DNA of 64,000 bases from Mycobacterium sp. NS-7484 (GCF_001953975.1 NZ_MBEJ01000138.1:1-64000); one strand, 5' to 3'; positions 1-7,515 are shown, numbered from the stretch's first letter. The notes: generated from the letters alone by a model not told the origin. Made by a program: numbers and translations.

Positions 1-1
1 C

Positions 2-667
2 TCGTATGCCAACTCACTGGCCAAGTTGTGCGCGCAGGTTGGGGCCGACATCGACGATGTCACCCGCTGCATGGGAGCCGACGTCCGCATCGGGCCGCAC
101 TTTCTGGCTCCGGGCCCCGGCTGGGGTGGCTCGTGCCTGCCCAAAGACACCGCCGAACTGCTGCACACGGCCCGCAGTCATGGCATCGAGCTGGGCGAGG
201 TGTCCTCGGCATGTGCGACCAATGCCGCGCAGGCCGGCCGGATCCTGCACACCTTGCAACGGACGATCCCGGTTCCGCTCGCAGAGGCCAGGATCGCCGC
301 CCTTGGGCTCACGTTCAAAGCCGGGACCTGCGACCTGCGCGATTCCCCGGCATTGGCGGTCGGCGCCGAACTCGGCCGGTCGGGTGCCCAGCTCACCGGA
401 TACGACCCACGACTGGCCGCCGTGGACTTATGCGCCGTGCGCCGGGCCGGGATCGCCACGGCCGATGATCCATACCTGGCCACCAAGGATTCCGATGCGA
501 TCGTGGTGTTCACCGAATGGCCGGAGTTCGTCGGCCTGAACTGGCCCCGCATCGCCGAACAGGCCCCGTCGGCGGTGGTGGTCGACACCCGCAACGTGCT
601 CGATCCGCGGCAGGTGACCGAAGCCGGCCTGCGCTACCTCGGCAACGGGCGACCGAACGGATTCTGA
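2..667 (+). CDS. UDP-glucose 6-dehydrogenase family, C-terminal part (5' truncated)
   Basis: The reading frame is open at the left edge, so only the last 221 residues are present. The catalytic-cysteine motif GWGGSCLPKD is visible, with the Cys at about residue 45 of the fragment. It is followed by the C-terminal UDP-binding Rossmann domain (IAALGLTFKAGTCDLRDSPA, then VVFTEWPEF near the end). The family oxidises UDP-hexose to UDP-hexuronate with two NAD+, supplying acidic sugars for surface glycans. UDP-N-acetyl-mannosamine dehydrogenase is a related alternative that the fragment cannot exclude. It converges on the topoisomerase gene 13 bp away. Confidence 0.88.
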   Translation, partial: SYANSLAKLCAQVGADIDDVTRCMGADVRIGPHFLAPGPGWGGSCLPKDTAELLHTARSHGIELGEVSSACATNAAQAGRILHTLQRTIPVPLAEARIAALGLTFKAGTCDLRDSPALAVGAELGRSGAQLTGYDPRLAAVDLCAVRRAGIATADDPYLATKDSDAIVVFTEWPEFVGLNWPRIAEQAPSAVVVDTRNVLDPRQVTEAGLRYLGNGRPNGF

Positions 668-680
668 CCGGTCGGCTCGG

Positions 681-1709
681 TCATTTCCGTCGGCCCACCT
701 TTCGGATCATCCGGGCAGTGCTGCCCTCCAGGATCGCCTGCCGTTTATCACTGTCGCGCACACGCGCCGCCCGCCGTACCCCGGCGGCGATGGTCATGCC
801 GTCACGGTAGGCCTCTACCACCCGCGGATCGACGTAGGCGCTGCGGGCCACCGCCGGGGTGTTGCCCAGCGACTCGGAGACCTCGCGCATCACCGCCGAT
901 TCCACGCGCTTGATCACCTTGTCGTCGACCGGCGGATCGGCGTCGACGAACGCCTCGGCGGCCAGCACCGTGCCGTGCCAGGTTCGCAGATCCTTCACCG
1001 TGTAGTCGTCGCCGATCATCTCTTTGAACCGGATGTTCAGATCCTCGGCGTGCACGTCGATCCACTCGGATGAGCGCCGGTAGGCCAACAGGCGTTCGCC
1101 GTCGGCCCGGCTCCGTTGCAGTGAGCGGACGGCGCGAGCCACGGCCGGGTCCTCGACGCGCAGGGTCCGCCGTACCCCGCTCTTGGCCGGGTAATCGAAC
1201 TCGACCGCATCCGGGCGCAGGGTGATGTGCTCACGAAGCAGCGTGGCGATGCCGAACGAGTTGTTCTCCTCGGCGTATTGGTCACCGCCGGCCCGGAAGT
1301 AGCCGAGGTCCAGCAGCCGCAGCCCCAGGGCCAGCACGCGGTCGCGGGTCAGCCCACGACGGCGCAGGTCGGTAGCAATACCGGTACGCCAATCAACAAG
1401 GGAGCCAGACATTTCCAGCACGCGATCGAACTTCTCCTCGCCGCGCTCCTCTTGCCATTGGGTGTGGTACAGGTACTGGCGGCGGCCGGCGACATCGGTG
1501 CCGACCGCCTGGATGTGCCCGTTCGGGTACGCGCAGATCCAGACGCTCTTCCAGGCCGGCGGGATCACCAGCTCCTCGATGCGTTGCAGGGTGGCGGCGT
1601 CGGTGACCGTGGTCCCGGTGTCGTCGCGGTAGCTGAAGCCGCGCCCGCGGCGTATCCGTCGTATCCCCGGGCCGCGGACGACGCTGCGGCGCAATCTCAT
1701 TGCCGACAC
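681..1709 (-). CDS. DNA topoisomerase IB (poxvirus/bacterial type)
   Basis: This is a 342-residue protein from a GTG start; an ATG at 1700 would give 339. It relaxes supercoils by nicking one strand through a 3'-phosphotyrosine bond. An N-terminal DNA-binding domain (residues about 1-90, with VIPPAWKSVWICAYPNGHIQ) is followed by the catalytic domain with the KDLRTWHGT motif. The nucleophile is Tyr292 in SAYVDPRVVEAY. The length is usual for bacterial TopIB. It is divergent from the RsbW-like gene, whose SigF-type promoter begins 5 bp beyond this GTG start, so stress induction on one side may affect the other. Confidence 0.93.
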   Translation of the reverse strand: MSAMRLRRSVVRGPGIRRIRRGRGFSYRDDTGTTVTDAATLQRIEELVIPPAWKSVWICAYPNGHIQAVGTDVAGRRQYLYHTQWQEERGEEKFDRVLEMSGSLVDWRTGIATDLRRRGLTRDRVLALGLRLLDLGYFRAGGDQYAEENNSFGIATLLREHITLRPDAVEFDYPAKSGVRRTLRVEDPAVARAVRSLQRSRADGERLLAYRRSSEWIDVHAEDLNIRFKEMIGDDYTVKDLRTWHGTVLAAEAFVDADPPVDDKVIKRVESAVMREVSESLGNTPAVARSAYVDPRVVEAYRDGMTIAAGVRRAARVRDSDKRQAILEGSTARMIRKVGRRK

Positions 1710-1713
1710 CTCG

Positions 1714-1739
1714 GTTTAGGTAGCCGTGTGCGGTGGGTA
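1714..1739 (+). promoter_or_regulatory. SigF-type promoter, site A
   Basis: GTTT at 1714-1717 and GGGTA at 1735-1739 are separated by 17 bp, matching the mycobacterial SigF consensus GTTT-N15-17-GGGTA. The predicted transcript would begin near 1746, almost at the ATG at 1750, so the mRNA may be leaderless. Confidence 0.7.
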
Positions 1740-1749
1740 CGTGGCAAAT

Positions 1750-2277
1750 ATGTCATTGTCGGGCGGTTTCCGGTCGGGCAAAGAGGAAGCCCGTCGGCAT
1801 CGTCGCGCGCGGCCGGTCTTGACTCTGGTTCACGGCGAGCGGATACCCCACCCCGGATACGATCACACGCCCAGGTCTCGAGCTGTTGAGCTGAAGGTGC
1901 CGGCTCACGTGGACGCGCTGGCGGTGGTGAGAACGATGACGGACACGCTGGCCAACTACGAGGGGCTGGACACCGATACCGCTGCCGAGTTGGCTCTGGC
2001 GGTCGACGAGGCCTGCACCGTGTTGATCGACATGGCCGCTGCCGGTGCGGGTCTCACGCTCACCGAAGAACCGCGCGATCGCGAAGTGACGGTGCGGCTG
2101 TCGACGATCTGTGACGCGGCGGTCGACGATCCGGTGCCACCTACTCTGGGGGGCTTCAGCCGACGCGTGCTGCACGCACTGGTTGATGGTGTCGAGACCT
2201 TCACCGAAGATATTGACGGCAATGACAATCGTTGCGCCGGGACGCTGTTCGGCATCGCCCTGACCGTCCGGCGCTGA
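1750..2277 (+). CDS. RsbW-like anti-sigma factor (HATPase_c fold), SigF-linked paralogue
   Basis: The 175-residue product aligns by eye along its last 125 residues with the RsbW at 6332. Shared blocks include the start of the fold (VELKVPAHVDALAVVRTMTD), ELALAVDEACTVLI and the C-terminal GTLFGIALTVRR. RsbW proteins bind a sigma factor or a STAS antagonist. The N-box position normally held by Asn is Thr (DEACT), as in the other mycobacterial SigF anti-sigma factor, so kinase activity is doubtful. The ATG at 1750 is chosen because site A ends 10 bp upstream; a GTG at 1726 lies inside that promoter. The N-terminal 50 residues are basic and not shared with the paralogue. It meets the STAS gene tail to tail 12 bp away, a likely partner. 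Confidence 0.82.
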   Translation: MSLSGGFRSGKEEARRHRRARPVLTLVHGERIPHPGYDHTPRSRAVELKVPAHVDALAVVRTMTDTLANYEGLDTDTAAELALAVDEACTVLIDMAAAGAGLTLTEEPRDREVTVRLSTICDAAVDDPVPPTLGGFSRRVLHALVDGVETFTEDIDGNDNRCAGTLFGIALTVRR

Positions 2278-2289
2278 ACCGGCGGGCGG

Positions 2290-2718
2290 TCAGCGTTCGA
2301 GATCGACCAACTCGAGCTGTCGCGGTTGGCTGCGTAGCTTGGTCAGAGCGGCGGGTAGGCCGGTGGAAACGGGCAAAGTTCCCTCCGGGTCGCAGATGCG
2401 CAGCACCCGCGAGACCGCGCTACCCGGAATCAAAACCCAGTCGATGTTCTCAGCGGCACACCGGACATTGACCGTGTGCAGGCAGGCGAAGCAGCAGGCG
2501 CCGAAGAACCTCACCGCCGTCATGTCCAGTACCAGTTGACCACTCGGCCGGGCGTGCTGAATTCCGTACTCCGTCAACTCGGCGGCATTCGACGCGTCCA
2601 GCTCACCGTGGACGTTGACCACTGCGGTGGCCGGCCAGAGCCATTGCGCATCGAACTGCGCACGGGTGTGGTCGCTGGGTGCCGTGGTAGTGCGCCTCGC
2701 GACACTGATTGTCGGCAT
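2290..2718 (-). CDS. STAS-domain anti-sigma factor antagonist, cysteine-rich
   Basis: The 142-residue start at 2718 is set by a GGGAG ribosome site 8 bp upstream; the frame runs on to 2946 but without coding character. The STAS fold is clear: TAVVNVHGELDASNAAELTE (beta1-alpha1), LVLDMTAVRFFG (beta3), and a C-terminal IDWVLIPGSAVSRVLRICDP. At the site that is usually the phosphorylated D-S-S-G, the sequence reads G-A-C-C. Further Cys residues follow at FACL, VRCA and RICD. The likely role is to sequester an RsbW protein. Loss of the serine and the cysteine richness suggest redox rather than phosphorylation control, as reported for the RsfA branch of mycobacterial SigF regulation. Confidence 0.82.
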   Translation of the reverse strand: MPTISVARRTTTAPSDHTRAQFDAQWLWPATAVVNVHGELDASNAAELTEYGIQHARPSGQLVLDMTAVRFFGACCFACLHTVNVRCAAENIDWVLIPGSAVSRVLRICDPEGTLPVSTGLPAALTKLRSQPRQLELVDLER

Positions 2719-2928
2719 TTGTGACTCCCTCAGTAGAAATACTGTGGTCACGCCACGTGGCTCTGTGGGCTCAAAACCCCTGAGTGTAGGTAGTTGGCGG
2801 CCCTGACACTCGATGACGATTCCGGGCGGCTGTGCGCTCAACCTGAAGTGGACTTTACGCCCGATCACGAGTTGCAACAATCGAAGTTCGGCGTTTCTCA
2901 GGATCCTCTTCTTTTGCGCGGCACCGCT

Positions 2929-2953
2929 GTTTGACCAGGGCGTCAATCGGGTA
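2929..2953 (+). promoter_or_regulatory. SigF-type promoter, site B
   Basis: GTTT at 2929-2932, a 16-bp spacer and GGGTA at 2949-2953 form an exact consensus match. The gene's ATG at 2965 lies 11 bp after the -10 box and has no ribosome site, so the transcript is probably near-leaderless. Confidence 0.8.
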
Positions 2954-2964
2954 ACCGAGGCGTC

Positions 2965-3198
2965 ATGAGGATCGGTGGATTATTGGGAACGCTCGTGCTC
3001 ATCTGGTTGTTGATCGGCGTCGTCGCGGCCTGGCAGCGCGACTATTTCCATGGTGGATCAACGAACTGTGCAACTGCCGGCGCCATTGCACTCACGGTCC
3101 TGGCCGGGCCGTTGAACTATGCGGGCGTCAATCCGAAGGTGGACGAATGCCGTTTGCCGCAACCCAGTGCGATGGATTCCATCGCCGTCGTGAAGTGA
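2965..3198 (+). CDS. Small conserved mycobacterial membrane/secreted protein
   Basis: The 77-residue protein has one N-terminal hydrophobic segment (residues about 4-22, LLGTLVLIWLLIGVVAAWQ). A short conserved region follows with two cysteines (TNC and DEC) that could form an extracytoplasmic disulfide. I recognise the sequence type as a recurring mycobacterial hypothetical but know no function. Site B lies directly upstream and the DUF6131 gene starts 7 bp downstream, so the two are probably one SigF-driven transcript with the DUF7218 gene. Confidence 0.72.
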   Translation: MRIGGLLGTLVLIWLLIGVVAAWQRDYFHGGSTNCATAGAIALTVLAGPLNYAGVNPKVDECRLPQPSAMDSIAVVK

Positions 3199-3205
3199 GG
3201 TTGTC

Positions 3206-3361
3206 ATGATTGTGCTCGGGGCAATTCTGCTCATTCTCGGCCTGATCCTCGACGTCTACCTGCTCTGGGTGGTGGGCGTGATCCTGCTGGTGATCGGCGC
3301 CGTGTTCTGGCTGCTCGGCATGATCGGGCGCCCGGTCGCGGGCCGGCGAAGCTGGTATTGA
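3206..3361 (+). CDS. DUF6131 family small membrane protein
   Basis: A 51-codon gene encodes MIVLGAILLILGLILDVYL followed by a second hydrophobic stretch (VVGVILLVIGAVFWLLGMIG) and a basic tail (RPVAGRRSWY). Two transmembrane helices with a very short loop and the MIVLGAILLILG start are typical of DUF6131, a family of about 50 residues common in actinobacteria. No biochemical role is known. A GAGG ribosome site precedes the ATG by 6 bp. Position between two other small genes points to co-transcription from site B. Confidence 0.8.
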   Translation: MIVLGAILLILGLILDVYLLWVVGVILLVIGAVFWLLGMIGRPVAGRRSWY

Positions 3362-3393
3362 CATCGAAGCTGACAACGAAGCTGGCATTGACA
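3347..3393 (+). repeat. Imperfect 30-bp direct repeat in the DUF6131-DUF7218 spacer
   Basis: CGAAGCTGGTATTGACA (3347-3363) recurs as CGAAGCTGGCATTGACA (3377-3393) with one mismatch, and a half copy CGAAGCTGACA lies between. The first copy encodes the end of DUF6131 and its stop codon. It may be a tandem duplication that lengthened the spacer. Confidence 0.6.
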
Positions 3394-3406
3394 ACAAGGG
3401 AGGTGC

Positions 3407-3667
3407 ATGATGCCGAATTCGTCGATCAAGGACGAGAAGCTCTACGAGGAGCTGCGAGAAGAAGGTAATTCCAAGGAGAAGGCGGCTCGAATCTCCAACG
3501 CCGCTGCCGCCAGGGGGCGTTCGAGTGTCGGACGCTCGGGTGGAAAATCCGGCTCCTATGACGACTGGACCGTCGACCATCTCAAGCGTCGCGCGAAAGA
3601 GCTTGGTATCAAAGGATATTCCGACAAGAACAAGGGTCAGCTGATCGGCATGCTGCGCAATCACTGA
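3407..3667 (+). CDS. DUF7218 family protein with Rho-N/SAP-like C-terminal motif
   Basis: The 86-residue hydrophilic, basic protein begins at ATGATG behind a GGGAGG ribosome site. The N-terminal half (SIKDEKLYEELREEGNSKEK, then AARISNAAAARGRSSVGRSG) is the DUF7218 signature. The C-terminal half (WTVDHLKRRAKELGIKGYSD, then NKGQLIGMLRNH) resembles the Rho termination-factor N-terminal/SAP helix-loop-helix, which binds nucleic acid. A nucleic-acid-binding stress protein is the likely role, by inference. It is the last gene of the site B unit and is followed by a strong terminator. Confidence 0.8.
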   Translation: MMPNSSIKDEKLYEELREEGNSKEKAARISNAAAARGRSSVGRSGGKSGSYDDWTVDHLKRRAKELGIKGYSDKNKGQLIGMLRNH

Positions 3668-3680
3668 TCGAGCTGTCCGC

Positions 3681-3712
3681 GACCCCGCTGCCACCGGCAG
3701 CGGGGTCTTCTT
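3681..3712 (+). terminator. Intrinsic terminator after the DUF7218 gene
   Basis: A perfect 12-bp stem (GACCCCGCTGCC at 3681-3692, GGCAGCGGGGTC at 3696-3707) with a 3-nt loop is followed by TTCTT. It starts 13 bp after the stop codon. Confidence 0.88.
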
Positions 3713-3831
3713 ATCTGCCGGACTCCAGGTCGGGGTGATCGCCGTATTTCCTGGCCAGAGCAGCCGTCGCGATCTACCGTGGAGACAGCCCGATACGGCA
3801 GGTAGGGCGACAATGGCGGGAAGGAGCAGCC

Positions 3832-4140
3832 ATGAAGGGTCCGAAAGATCCAGTTGACCACGCCCGGACGACCCGACCGCATGCCGGTGAGTCCATGAAG
3901 GACAACGTCATCATGCCGGCGGTGGTGTTGATCTTGATGGCGTTGGTGTTGTTCGTCGGCACCCTGGCCGCGTTCGCCACCGGCAACTCCGACGTCGGAT
4001 TCACCGTCGGCGCTCTGTCCGCGGCCGGTTTCCTCATCGGGTCGGTGTGGCTGGCGATCGAGCACATGAGGGTCCGTCGAATCGAGGATCGCTGGTACAC
4101 AGACCATCCCGGCGTCATGAGGCAGCACCCCAGCAGCTGA
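3832..4140 (+). CDS. usfY: UsfY family membrane protein
   Basis: The 102-residue protein starts with the UsfY-type leader DPVDHARTTRPHAGESMKD and has two transmembrane helices (residues about 27-50 and 57-75). A basic cytoplasmic patch follows (HMRVRRIEDRW). usfY is named for its position next to sigF in M. tuberculosis; its biochemical role is unknown. A GGAAGGAG ribosome site lies 5 bp before the ATG. No SigF promoter was found immediately upstream, unlike its neighbours. Confidence 0.82.
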   Translation: MKGPKDPVDHARTTRPHAGESMKDNVIMPAVVLILMALVLFVGTLAAFATGNSDVGFTVGALSAAGFLIGSVWLAIEHMRVRRIEDRWYTDHPGVMRQHPSS

Positions 4141-4156
4141 ACCCGGACGCGCGCCA

Positions 4157-4180
4157 ACCCGGCCGCCTGCACGGCCGGGT
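4157..4180. terminator. Bidirectional hairpin between convergent genes
   Basis: A perfect 9-bp stem (ACCCGGCCG at 4157-4165, CGGCCGGGT at 4172-4180) with a 6-nt loop lies between the ends of usfY and the minus-strand membrane protein. There is no U tract, so termination efficiency is uncertain. Confidence 0.6.
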
Positions 4181-4215
4181 CGGTGCCTCGCTGTCGGCTG
4201 GGCCTCGGCGCGGTC

Positions 4216-4566
4216 TCAGAATGTAGCCGCAAGGACAGCGAAATCGATTGCCAGAAGGGCCAACCCGATGATCGGGACCAGCACGCTGTAGCGCCAACGC
4301 GAAATGAACATCGTCAACAGGATCACCACCACCGGCACCACGGGCGCTCCGTAGAACAACACCCCGAACCAGAATTCTCCCGGTCCCTTGTCGGCGCACA
4401 CCTCACCGGTGCAGCCGGCCATGCTCATCACCGCACCCATGCCGTAGAGGAACACCGCGATGGCGGCGGGGATGGTCAGTATGGCCAGTACCCAGGTCAT
4501 CGAAGTACGTGCCGGCCGCTCGTCGTCGGGCGGTGCCTGCACCGTCTGTGATTCGGTCATGGCCAT
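4216..4566 (-). CDS. Three-helix membrane protein of unknown function
   Basis: The 116-residue product has a short polar N-terminus (MAMTESQTVQAPPDDERPAR) and three hydrophobic segments: residues about 25-50, 62-85 and 92-115. Two Cys-containing residues in the first loop (AGCTGEVCADKG) face the same side and could be disulfide-bonded. I do not recognise a named family. The frame is open far upstream into the oxidoreductase region, but coding character stops at the ATG at 4566; an ATG at 4560 is equally possible. It is divergent from the F420 oxidoreductase gene. Confidence 0.72.
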   Translation of the reverse strand: MAMTESQTVQAPPDDERPARTSMTWVLAILTIPAAIAVFLYGMGAVMSMAGCTGEVCADKGPGEFWFGVLFYGAPVVPVVVILLTMFISRWRYSVLVPIIGLALLAIDFAVLAATF

Positions 4567-4576
4567 CGCATACCCA

Positions 4577-4600
4577 GTTTTGTCCCGTTCTGCACGGGTT
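4577..4600 (+). promoter_or_regulatory. Weak SigF-like promoter candidate, site C
   Basis: GTTT (4577-4580), 15 bp, then GGGTT (4596-4600) departs from the consensus at the last base. It sits 11 bp before the ATG at 4612, the same geometry as sites A, B and E. That spacing is the main reason for listing it. Confidence 0.4.
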
Positions 4601-4611
4601 ATCCAGGCGGC

Positions 4612-5598
4612 ATGGCCAGATTCGGATACACCCTGATGACCGAGCAGAGCGGACCCCGTCAGCTCGTCGACTACGCGATGGCAGCCGAGCGGGCAGGTTT
4701 CGACTTCGAGGTCTGCAGCGACCACTACAGTCCGTGGCTGGCCAGCCAAGGTCACGCCCCCAACGCGTGGCCGGTGCTGGGCGCGGTGGCGCACGCCACC
4801 AGTAGCGTGCAGCTGTATTCCTACGTGACCTGCCCGACGATCAGGTATCACCCGGCGATCGTCGCTCAGCAGGCGGCCACCGTGCAGATCCTGTCCGACG
4901 GCCGCTTCACCCTGGGACTGGGCAGCGGCGAGAACCTCAACGAACACGTGGTGGGCCGGGGGTGGCCCACCGTCGACCGTCGTCACGACATGCTCGCCGA
5001 GGCGATCAAGCTGATCCGTGAACTGCTCACCGGCGATCTCATCGACTTCCGTGGCGAATTCTTCGAGGTGAGCTCCGCGCGGATCTGGGACCTCCCCGAA
5101 GTGCCGCTCACCATCGCGGTGGCGATGGCCGGTGAGAGAGCCGTCGAGAAGCTGTCGTTGGCTGCCGATCACTTGATCAACGTCGCCCCTGATGCCGACA
5201 TCGTCGACGGCTGGCAACAACGCCGTCAGGCGACCGGCCTGCTGCCCGAGGGAAAGGTGATCGGCCAGATTCCGGTGTGCTGGGATCCCGACCGCGACGC
5301 CGCGGTGGAACGGGCATATGACCAGTTCCGCTGGTTCGCCGGCGGCTGGTCGGTCAATGCGGATCTGCCGACGCCCGCCGGCTTTGCCGCGGCGACCCGG
5401 TTCGTGCGTCGCGAGGACGTGGCCGAGGCCATCCCGTGTGGTCCCGACCTGGACGCGATCGTCGCAGCCGTGGCGCCCTACCGCGAGGCGGGGTTCACCG
5501 ACATCGCCCTGGTGCAGATCGGCGACGAGGGGCAACAGCGATTCCTCGACGAGGCCGCCAAGCCGCTACTCGCCGCGTTGCGTGCCGAGTTGGACTGA
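4612..5598 (+). CDS. LLM-class F420-dependent oxidoreductase (FGD-like family)
   Basis: The 328-residue TIM-barrel protein belongs to the luciferase-like monooxygenase superfamily. Typical segments are MARFGYTLMTEQSGPRQLVD, VCSDHYSPWLASQGHAPNAW, LGLGSGENLNEHVVG, and RRHDMLAEAIKLIRELLTGD. These most resemble the branch containing F420-dependent glucose-6-phosphate dehydrogenase and its paralogues. Such enzymes use deazaflavin F420 made by FbiA/FbiB, both encoded at 58.5-60.9 kb here. The substrate is unknown. It overlaps the convergent DUF6328 gene by 33 bp. Possible SigF control through site C is tentative. Confidence 0.88.
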   Translation: MARFGYTLMTEQSGPRQLVDYAMAAERAGFDFEVCSDHYSPWLASQGHAPNAWPVLGAVAHATSSVQLYSYVTCPTIRYHPAIVAQQAATVQILSDGRFTLGLGSGENLNEHVVGRGWPTVDRRHDMLAEAIKLIRELLTGDLIDFRGEFFEVSSARIWDLPEVPLTIAVAMAGERAVEKLSLAADHLINVAPDADIVDGWQQRRQATGLLPEGKVIGQIPVCWDPDRDAAVERAYDQFRWFAGGWSVNADLPTPAGFAAATRFVRREDVAEAIPCGPDLDAIVAAVAPYREAGFTDIALVQIGDEGQQRFLDEAAKPLLAALRAELD

Positions 5599-6129
5599 GG
5601 GCCCCGTCGACATCGGCGTGCTGAGCCGCATCGGCTCACCACGCCGCATTGTCAAGGGCACCACCAGCCACATGCTGACGAACAACAGCAGCGCGAGCGT
5701 GCCGGCGATGATGCCGGCCTCGCGGCCGGCGACGGTGTCGAAGATCAACTCGGCGACCCCGGCCATGGCCAGACCGAGCAACAACAATCCGGCGAACGCG
5801 CATCGGTGGGCGGCGGCGACCAACAGGTTCACCCGGTGCCGGCGAAACAGCAGGCGGTGCATGCCGACCGGAGCGATCAGGAGCCCGGTGGCAGCCACGG
5901 AACAGGCGACCGTCACGAGGTAGACCACCCGCATCGGCCGATCGAGCATCGGGAAGTGCTCCTGGAAGGGCAGGGTCAACAGGAAGCCGGTGAGCAACTG
6001 CACACCGGTCTGCACGACCCGCAGCTCCTGGAGCAAACTGGTCCAGTTGCGGTCGAGCCGTTCGGCTTCCGTCTCGTGGCGGGCCGTGCGGTCCCAGCGC
6101 TGACCCACGTCGGGACGGTCCGAATCCAT
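5566..6129 (-). CDS. DUF6328 family four-helix membrane protein
   Basis: The 187-residue protein begins with a charged segment (WDRTARHETEAERLDRNW) and then LLQELRVVQTGVQLLTGFLL, the characteristic DUF6328 opening. Four transmembrane helices follow: residues about 41-57, 66-87, 103-124 and 134-157. Function is unknown; the family occurs widely in actinobacteria. The start at 6129 is chosen from the MDSDRP beginning; the frame stays open far upstream but overlaps rsbW and sigF there. It is divergent from rsbW, sharing a 200-bp intergenic region with SigF-type site D. Confidence 0.8.
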   Translation of the reverse strand: MDSDRPDVGQRWDRTARHETEAERLDRNWTSLLQELRVVQTGVQLLTGFLLTLPFQEHFPMLDRPMRVVYLVTVACSVAATGLLIAPVGMHRLLFRRHRVNLLVAAAHRCAFAGLLLLGLAMAGVAELIFDTVAGREAGIIAGTLALLLFVSMWLVVPLTMRRGEPMRLSTPMSTGPSVQLGTQRGE

Positions 6130-6157
6130 ACCTTCGATAATCCCACGTCGTGAACAG

Positions 6158-6182
6158 GTTTCCGGTAGCGAACGGATGGGCA
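6158..6182 (+). promoter_or_regulatory. SigF-type promoter, site D, ahead of rsbW-sigF
   Basis: GTTT at 6158-6161, a 16-bp spacer and GGGCA at 6178-6182 resemble the consensus with T to C at one -10 position. It lies about 140 bp before the rsbW ATG. SigF autoregulation of rsbW-sigF is established in mycobacteria and supports the call. Confidence 0.6.
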
Positions 6183-6331
6183 TCCCTGGCGGGAATCTGT
6201 GTGGGATGAGGCTAGGGTGCAGGAGAAAGTGCCGCAGTGCAGAAGTCGAGATCGAAGTCGTGTCATCGGATGCCGTCGTGAGCCGAACGTCCCGCCTACG
6301 ATACTGTCGCTCCGAGACGCCGGGAGGTGAG

Positions 6332-6766
6332 ATGGCCGACGAACCAGGCCAACTGAAGCAGACGAACCGCACGGAGCGGTCGGTCGAGATTCGGGTTGCC
6401 GCCAGGCTGGAGAACCTGGCCGTGGTGCGCACGTTGGTGGCCGCGGTGGCAACCTTCGAAGACCTCGACTTCGACGTCGTCGCGGATCTGCGATTGGCCG
6501 TGGACGAGGCCTGCACGGCGTTGATCCGTGCCGCGTTACCGCAGGCGAATCTGCAACTGACGATCGAGCCGGGCGAGGACGCGGTGGTGATCACCGCCTC
6601 GGCCACCTGTGCGGGTGCTGCCGTGGTGGAGCCCGGGAGCTTCAGCTGGCACGTGCTCAGCTCGCTGACCGACGAGGTCAAGACGTTCGCCGACGGTAAC
6701 GGGCCCGACACCGGCAGGGTGTTCGGCATCAGTCTGACGACGAGACGAGCGAGCCTGCTGCGGTGA
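6332..6766 (+). CDS. rsbW: Anti-sigma F factor RsbW (UsfX)
   Basis: The 144-residue product closely resembles M. tuberculosis UsfX in length and sequence: VAARLENLAVVRTLVAAVAT, FEDLDFDVVADLRLAVDEAC, PGSFSWHVLSSLTDEVKTF and RVFGISLTTRRA. It binds SigF and keeps it from core polymerase until STAS antagonists displace it. The GHKL fold lacks the N-box Asn (DEACTALI), in keeping with the poor kinase activity known for UsfX. The ATG at 6332 has a GGGAGG site 6 bp upstream; the open frame begins at 6176. Its stop overlaps the sigF start by 4 bp (GTGA), indicating translational coupling. Confidence 0.95.
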   Translation: MADEPGQLKQTNRTERSVEIRVAARLENLAVVRTLVAAVATFEDLDFDVVADLRLAVDEACTALIRAALPQANLQLTIEPGEDAVVITASATCAGAAVVEPGSFSWHVLSSLTDEVKTFADGNGPDTGRVFGISLTTRRASLLR

Positions 6767-7515
6767 GTTCGGAATATGCAGACGTTCGCGACATGTTTCG
6801 CGAACTCAGCGAACTGTCCGAGGACGCGCCGGGATTCGAACGGCAGCGCGAGCGGATCGTGCAGCGCTGCCTCCCACTGGCCGATCACATCGCTCGGCGT
6901 TTCGACGGACGCGGGGAGCCCCGCGAGGACCTGGTGCAGGTGGCGCGTGTCGGTCTCGTCAACGCGGTGAACCGGTTCGACGTCGAAGCCGGGTCGGACT
7001 TCGTGTCGTTCGCCGTGCCCACGATCATGGGCGAGGTTCGGCGTCATTTCCGCGACAACAGCTGGTCGGTCAAAGTTCCGCGCCGGCTCAAAGAACTCCA
7101 TCTGCGGCTGGGCGCCGCGACGGCCGAGCTGTCCCAGCGGTTGGGGCGGGCACCGACGGCCTCTGAACTGGCCGCCGAACTGGACATGGACCGTGAAGAG
7201 GTGGTGGAAGGCCTCGTCGCGGGCAGCTCGTACAACACCCTGTCGATCGACAGCGGTGGCGGCGGCGACGAGGATGCGCCGGCGATCGTCGACACCCTCG
7301 GCGACATGGATACCGGTCTGGACCAGATCGACAACCGAGAAACTCTGCGACCGTTGCTGGCCCAACTGCCCGAGCGGGAGCGGACCGTGTTGGTGCTGAG
7401 GTTCTTCGAATCCATGACGCAGACGCAGATCGCCGAACGGGTCGGCGTCTCACAGATGCACGTATCGCGACTGCTGGCGAAATCGCTAGCGCGACTTCGT
7501 GACCAGCTGCAGTAA
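6763..7515 (+). CDS. sigF: RNA polymerase sigma factor SigF
   Basis: A 250-residue group 3 sigma factor of the SigF/SigB class. Region 2 is at about residues 30-100 (PREDLVQVARVGLVNAVNRF, then SFAVPTIMGEVRRHFRD), region 3 follows (VPRRLKELHLRLGAATAELS), and region 4 ends the protein with an HTH (MTQTQIAERVGVSQMHVSRL). It directs transcription from GTTT-N15-17-GGGTA promoters during stress and stationary phase. It uses a GTG start overlapping rsbW. It ends 30 bp inside the convergent STAS gene. Confidence 0.96.
   Translation: MSSEYADVRDMFRELSELSEDAPGFERQRERIVQRCLPLADHIARRFDGRGEPREDLVQVARVGLVNAVNRFDVEAGSDFVSFAVPTIMGEVRRHFRDNSWSVKVPRRLKELHLRLGAATAELSQRLGRAPTASELAAELDMDREEVVEGLVAGSSYNTLSIDSGGGGDEDAPAIVDTLGDMDTGLDQIDNRETLRPLLAQLPERERTVLVLRFFESMTQTQIAERVGVSQMHVSRLLAKSLARLRDQLQ

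Noticed and set aside
2719..2946. Upstream extension of the cysteine-rich STAS frame
   Set aside because: A good ribosome site marks the start at 2718, the STAS fold begins after it, and the extension overlaps SigF-type site B and AT-richer intergenic sequence.
4567..5535. N-terminal extension of the minus-strand membrane protein frame
   Set aside because: This part lies antisense to the F420 oxidoreductase and has no coding character; the gene proper starts near 4566.
6130..7365. Upstream extension of the DUF6328 frame
   Set aside because: It runs antisense through rsbW and sigF. The DUF6328 family starts at the MDSDRP segment.
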